NCBI RefSeq assembly: GCF_020179405.1
Contig: NZ_JAICBZ010000015.1
Span: 1 to 54,947 of the forward strand
Direction: 5' to 3'
DNA from: Xinfangfangia pollutisoli
Lineage (GTDB): Bacteria > Pseudomonadota > Alphaproteobacteria > Rhodobacterales > Rhodobacteraceae
DNA: 54,947 nucleotides
Both the position numbers and the translations under genes were made by a program. The notes beneath the pieces were generated by a model. The model did no database searches and had not been told where the DNA came from. It saw only the letters and a program-made list of their open reading frames with translations. Shown piece after piece: positions 52,153 through 54,947 of this stretch. Position 1 is the stretch's first letter, and the number at the start of each line of letters is the position of its first letter.

Positions 52153-53682
52153 ATGTCCTTCCACGTCCTGACCGCCGAACTGATCCAGGAATGCAGCACC
52201 TTCAACAAGGGCCGCACCGGGCTGGACGAATACCGGGTCGAGATCCTGGAAACCGGTGCCGCCGCCATCGCGCAGCGGCGCGAGGCGCGGGCCGAGCTGA
52301 AGGGCTTTCTCGACGTGGCTGAGGCCGAGGGCTGGCGGGTAACTCATGCGCTTTCGGCCACCGCAACGCCCGGCCCGATCGTCACGGCCGAGGCGTTTGA
52401 ACATCTTCTGGGCATCATCACCGATGCGGCGGCGGCGCAGAAAGACAGTCTCGACGGGGTTCTTCTGGCGCTGCATGGCGCCATGGCGGCCGAGGGCTGC
52501 GATGACCCCGAAGGCGAATTGCTGACCCGGCTGCGCGCGATTCTGGGCCCTGATCTGCCGATCGGCATCACCTTGGATCTGCACACCAACACCACGCCGG
52601 AAATGGCGGCGGGGGCGAATGTGGCGGTGTCGTTCAAGACCTACCCGCATGTCGACCATGTCGAAACCGCCAGCCATGCCGCGCGGGTGATGCAGCGGCT
52701 GATGGAAGGCCGGGCCCGCGGGCGCACGCTGCGGCTGAAGCTGCCGATGCTGGACGAGGCGAATGGCGGCCGCTCGGATGTGATGCCGACCATGGCCTAT
52801 TACGACCGCGCCCGCGCCCATGAGACCGAGCCGGGCATTCTGGCCGTGTCGGTCAATTCGGGCTTTGCCGATGCCGATGTGCTGGAAAGCGGCCCCTCGA
52901 TCCTGGTCAGCTACGATCTGCTGACCGAAGGCGCCGCCGCCCGGGCCGAGCAGATCGCCCGCGACCTGGCCGGGTCGATCTGGGCAGATCGGGATGCCTG
53001 CGCGAACCGCTTTCTGTCGGTGGCTGAAACCTGCGCCTATGTGCAGGGCTTTCAGCCGAAACGTCCGGGCCCGCTGGTGATTTCCGACTTTTCCGACAAT
53101 CCGGGCGCCGGCGCCTATGGCGATGCCACCAACCTTCTGGCCGGGCTTTTGGAGTTGAACCTGCAGAATGCGGGCTTCGGCCCGCTGATCGACCCGGAAG
53201 CCGCCGCCACCCTGCACGGCCATGCGCTGGGCGAAACCGTGACCCTGCCCGTCGGCGGCAAATGCGATCCGCGCTATGGCGGGGCGCCGCTGATGCTGAC
53301 CGGCGAGATCCGGCATCTGTCGGCCGAGGGGCTGCTGGTCGGCGACGGCCCCGTGATCGGCGGCATCACCTTCCGCTTCGGCAAGACCGCGGTGCTGCGG
53401 GTGAACGGGATCGACATTCTGATCGTCACCGAACGCGGCCAGGCCTATGACCTGCAGCAGTTCAAGGCTTTCGGCATCCAACCCGAAACGCTGTCGGTGC
53501 TGGGGCTGAAATCGCAGCAGCATTTCCGCGCCGCCTTTGAACCGATCGCGGCCGAGGTGATCGTCTGCGATTGCGGCGCCTTGGCCTCGCCCAATTACCG
53601 GATCCGCGACTATTTCAAACTGCGCCGGCCGATCTGGCCGCTGGACGAGATCGCGGGCGCGCCGGACTTCCTGATCAGCTGA
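52153..53682 (+). CDS. M81-family metallopeptidase (MlrC-like)
   Basis: A 509-residue protein of the microcystinase C family. It has QECSTFNKGRT near the N-terminus (usual HETNTF region), His108 in ALHGAM, and the metal pair Asp142/His144 in ITLDLHTNTT. The C-terminal MlrC_C domain includes FSDNPGAGAYGDAT and GLKSQQHFRAAFEPIA. MlrC cleaves linearised microcystin, a D-amino-acid peptide. It starts four bases after the ATPase gene, so it very likely acts on the imported ligand. Confidence 0.9.
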   Translation: MSFHVLTAELIQECSTFNKGRTGLDEYRVEILETGAAAIAQRREARAELKGFLDVAEAEGWRVTHALSATATPGPIVTAEAFEHLLGIITDAAAAQKDSLDGVLLALHGAMAAEGCDDPEGELLTRLRAILGPDLPIGITLDLHTNTTPEMAAGANVAVSFKTYPHVDHVETASHAARVMQRLMEGRARGRTLRLKLPMLDEANGGRSDVMPTMAYYDRARAHETEPGILAVSVNSGFADADVLESGPSILVSYDLLTEGAAARAEQIARDLAGSIWADRDACANRFLSVAETCAYVQGFQPKRPGPLVISDFSDNPGAGAYGDATNLLAGLLELNLQNAGFGPLIDPEAAATLHGHALGETVTLPVGGKCDPRYGGAPLMLTGEIRHLSAEGLLVGDGPVIGGITFRFGKTAVLRVNGIDILIVTERGQAYDLQQFKAFGIQPETLSVLGLKSQQHFRAAFEPIAAEVIVCDCGALASPNYRIRDYFKLRRPIWPLDEIAGAPDFLIS

Positions 53683-53696
53683 CCGGCGGCGCCGGG

Positions 53697-54470
53697 TCAG
53701 GGCGTGGACAGCGGAATGTCGTATGACAGGGTGAACAGTTCCGACGGGGTCTGCGTCACCGTGACCTCGACCGGATATTTCCGGTCGCGCGTCATATAGA
53801 CCATTTCCGTCGTCATCAGCGCACTGCCCGGGGCGATCGACAGTGCCCGCGCGGTCTTCTTGCCGGCAATCTCGGCCCGGACCGAGATCAGCACCCGCTC
53901 GATCGTCAGGCTGAGGCAGCGTTCGACATTGCGGAAGATCAGCACATCCGAGAAATCGGCGATCCGCAGCTTGTCGCCGATCTCGGGCGGGAAATAGGTG
54001 GTGACGATCGTGCGCACCTGATCGCCGGCCACCAATTGGCCGCGCAGGCACCAGCCATCCTGATCCTTGGCCAGACCGAAGTATTTCTCGATCGCCGGGC
54101 CGCGGATCCGGTCATAGGACTCGACGACCAGCTGTCCGCCCCGGGTGAAATCGGTCAGATCCTCATAGGCCATGAACCGCGTGCCGCCCCGCTGGGTGGG
54201 CGTGCTGGCAGTGACGCGGGCGGGCTTGGCCGAGCGTTTCTGGATCAGGCCCAGATCCTCAAGCTCGCGCAGGCCGCGGCGCACGGTGATAAGGCTGACG
54301 CCCAGATGCTCTTCCAGCTCGGCCTCTTTCGGCAGGTCCGTGCCCACTTCCAGCCGGCCCGTCGCGATCATGTCGCGGATCAGATCGGCAAGCTGCTTGT
54401 AAAGCGGGCCATCGGCGCGCGACAGGGTGCGGCGCGGAAACAGGTCGATCGGAGCGCTGGTTTCCACCAT
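53697..54470 (-). CDS. GntR-family regulator with UTRA domain (HutC type)
   Basis: A 257-residue regulator. The winged helix (about 20-85) has ELEEHLGVSLITVRRGLRELEDLGLI, and the UTRA ligand domain (about 105-250) has GKKTARALSI and PVEVTVTQTP. It is convergent with the M81 gene, with 14 bases between the stops. Its targets are probably upstream, beyond the window edge, or the Dpp operon. The 137-bp gap before it is mixed, with TATTAG at a possible -10 and one GC hairpin. Confidence 0.87.
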   Translation of the reverse strand: MVETSAPIDLFPRRTLSRADGPLYKQLADLIRDMIATGRLEVGTDLPKEAELEEHLGVSLITVRRGLRELEDLGLIQKRSAKPARVTASTPTQRGGTRFMAYEDLTDFTRGGQLVVESYDRIRGPAIEKYFGLAKDQDGWCLRGQLVAGDQVRTIVTTYFPPEIGDKLRIADFSDVLIFRNVERCLSLTIERVLISVRAEIAGKKTARALSIAPGSALMTTEMVYMTRDRKYPVEVTVTQTPSELFTLSYDIPLSTP

Positions 54471-54573
54471 CGTCGGGGCCCGTCAGGTTGCTTGGACAAG
54501 ATGCTAATATCACAGTTCCGCCGGTTGAAAAGCCGAAGGGGGCAAATCGACCGATTGCGGGTACCACGACCTT

Positions 54574-54597
54574 CCGCCCCCGATGCGCCGGGGGCGG
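54574..54597. other. GC-rich hairpin between gntR and the partial gene
   Basis: A 9-bp perfect stem CCGCCCCCG/CGGGGGCGG with a 6-nt loop lies 11 bases past the stop of the partial minus-strand gene. It has no T run, so terminator function is uncertain. Confidence 0.4.
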
Positions 54598-54607
54598 GCG
54601 GCGCCGG

Positions 54608-54947
54608 TCAGGCCAGCAGCGCCAGCGGCATTTCCAGCGTTTCGGCAAAGCCTTCCAGAAAGGCCGCCGCCTGATCGTCGGGCACGAGATCGGGGTCGGA
54701 ACACAGAAGCGCCGACAGAAGGTCGCCGCCCTCGGCCGCGCTGAGCCGCAGCCGCAGGGCCCGGCCCGGCAGAAGCGGCATCAGCACCGGCGCGACCCGC
54801 CCGCTGGCGAAGAACTGCACCGACAGCGCCGCCGCGGCGCCGGCATCGTCGCGGCCACTGTCGAGTGCGGCGTCCCGGGCGCGGCGCTGGCTGCCGACCG
54901 ACAGCCCGGCCCCGCCGCCCAGCAGGATCTGCCTTCCGTCCTGCTCC
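54608..54947 (-). CDS. Partial gene of unknown function (C-terminal part)
   Basis: The frame is open from the window edge to a TGA at 54608-54610, giving at least 112 residues. It begins EQDGRQILLGGGAG and continues through RRARDAALDSG to the end EGFAETLEMPLALLA. Codon use matches the surrounding genes, so it is probably real and its start lies outside. I recognise no family. A GTG at 54818-54820 could start a shorter form but lacks a ribosome site. Confidence 0.55.
   Translation of the reverse strand, partial: EQDGRQILLGGGAGLSVGSQRRARDAALDSGRDDAGAAAALSVQFFASGRVAPVLMPLLPGRALRLRLSAAEGGDLLSALLCSDPDLVPDDQAAAFLEGFAETLEMPLALLA

Noticed and set aside
51016-54051. Very long open frame on the minus strand opposite the Dpp ATPase and M81 genes
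   Set aside because: Its translation is rich in Arg, Gly, His and Gln and has no domain; it is the complement of well-supported genes in GC-rich DNA. Similar frames opposite 4000-6100, 8115-10070 and 22233-24938 were rejected for the same reason.
54574-54597. Strong Rho-independent terminator
   Set aside because: The stem is good but no T run follows on either strand, so it is listed only as a hairpin.

Overview
The window is a high-GC, catabolically specialised stretch from an alphaproteobacterium. Dense operons with ATGA/GTGA overlaps, strong GC3 bias, TRAP transporters, a LigM-type O-demethylase and CoxMSL-type molybdenum hydroxylases suggest the Paracoccus/Rhodobacteraceae group (inference; no rRNA is present).

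Left edge (1-1400). An initiator tRNA-fMet lacks only its first base, which lies outside the window, and is followed by a terminator. On the opposite strand is the C-terminal remnant of a site-specific recombinase that reads into the tRNA. It abuts a decapitated RHS/YD-repeat fragment carrying a nuclease-like toxin tip, followed by a probable double-CXXCG immunity protein. This looks like the scar of a tRNA-targeted mobile element.

Region A (1471-13974), aromatic acid use. A GntR/FCD regulator is divergent from a TRAP transporter, a 3-hydroxyacyl-CoA dehydrogenase-family enzyme, two paralogous extradiol-dioxygenase-fold proteins (one without any metal ligand), a class II aldolase-fold protein without its zinc histidines, a semialdehyde dehydrogenase, an HpaH-like hydratase and an HpaI-like aldolase. 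A TetR regulator and a LigM-like tetrahydrofolate-dependent O-demethylase follow.

Region B (14162-20724), minus strand. An AraC regulator, a TonB-dependent receptor, an O-methyltransferase, a NitT/TauT-type ABC importer and a two-helix membrane protein form an outer-to-inner-membrane uptake unit. An 18-bp motif is shared by the araC and receptor promoters.

Region C (20908-43550), a probable single regulon. It holds an ALDH; an SDR, a ThDP enzyme, a cupin, a GntR/FCD regulator and diaminopropionate ammonia-lyase; LysR with a 2-hydroxyacid dehydrogenase; a CoxMSL-type molybdenum hydroxylase divergent from TRAP/M20 deacylase/CoxG; and a Pot-type ABC importer with an FMN 2-hydroxyacid oxidase. 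Three distant promoters carry TGYNNRCA palindromes whose centres are exactly 21, 21, and 42+21 bp apart. This is the strongest new regulatory signal in the window.

Region D (43813-53682). A GNAT acyltransferase and an N-succinylamino-acid-racemase/OSBS-like enzyme are divergent from an RpiR regulator, a Dpp-type ABC importer and an M81 (MlrC) peptidase. Together they suggest uptake and D-to-L conversion of D-amino-acid-containing peptides. A GntR/UTRA regulator and a partial unknown gene close the window. No CRISPR array, rRNA or insertion sequence was seen.
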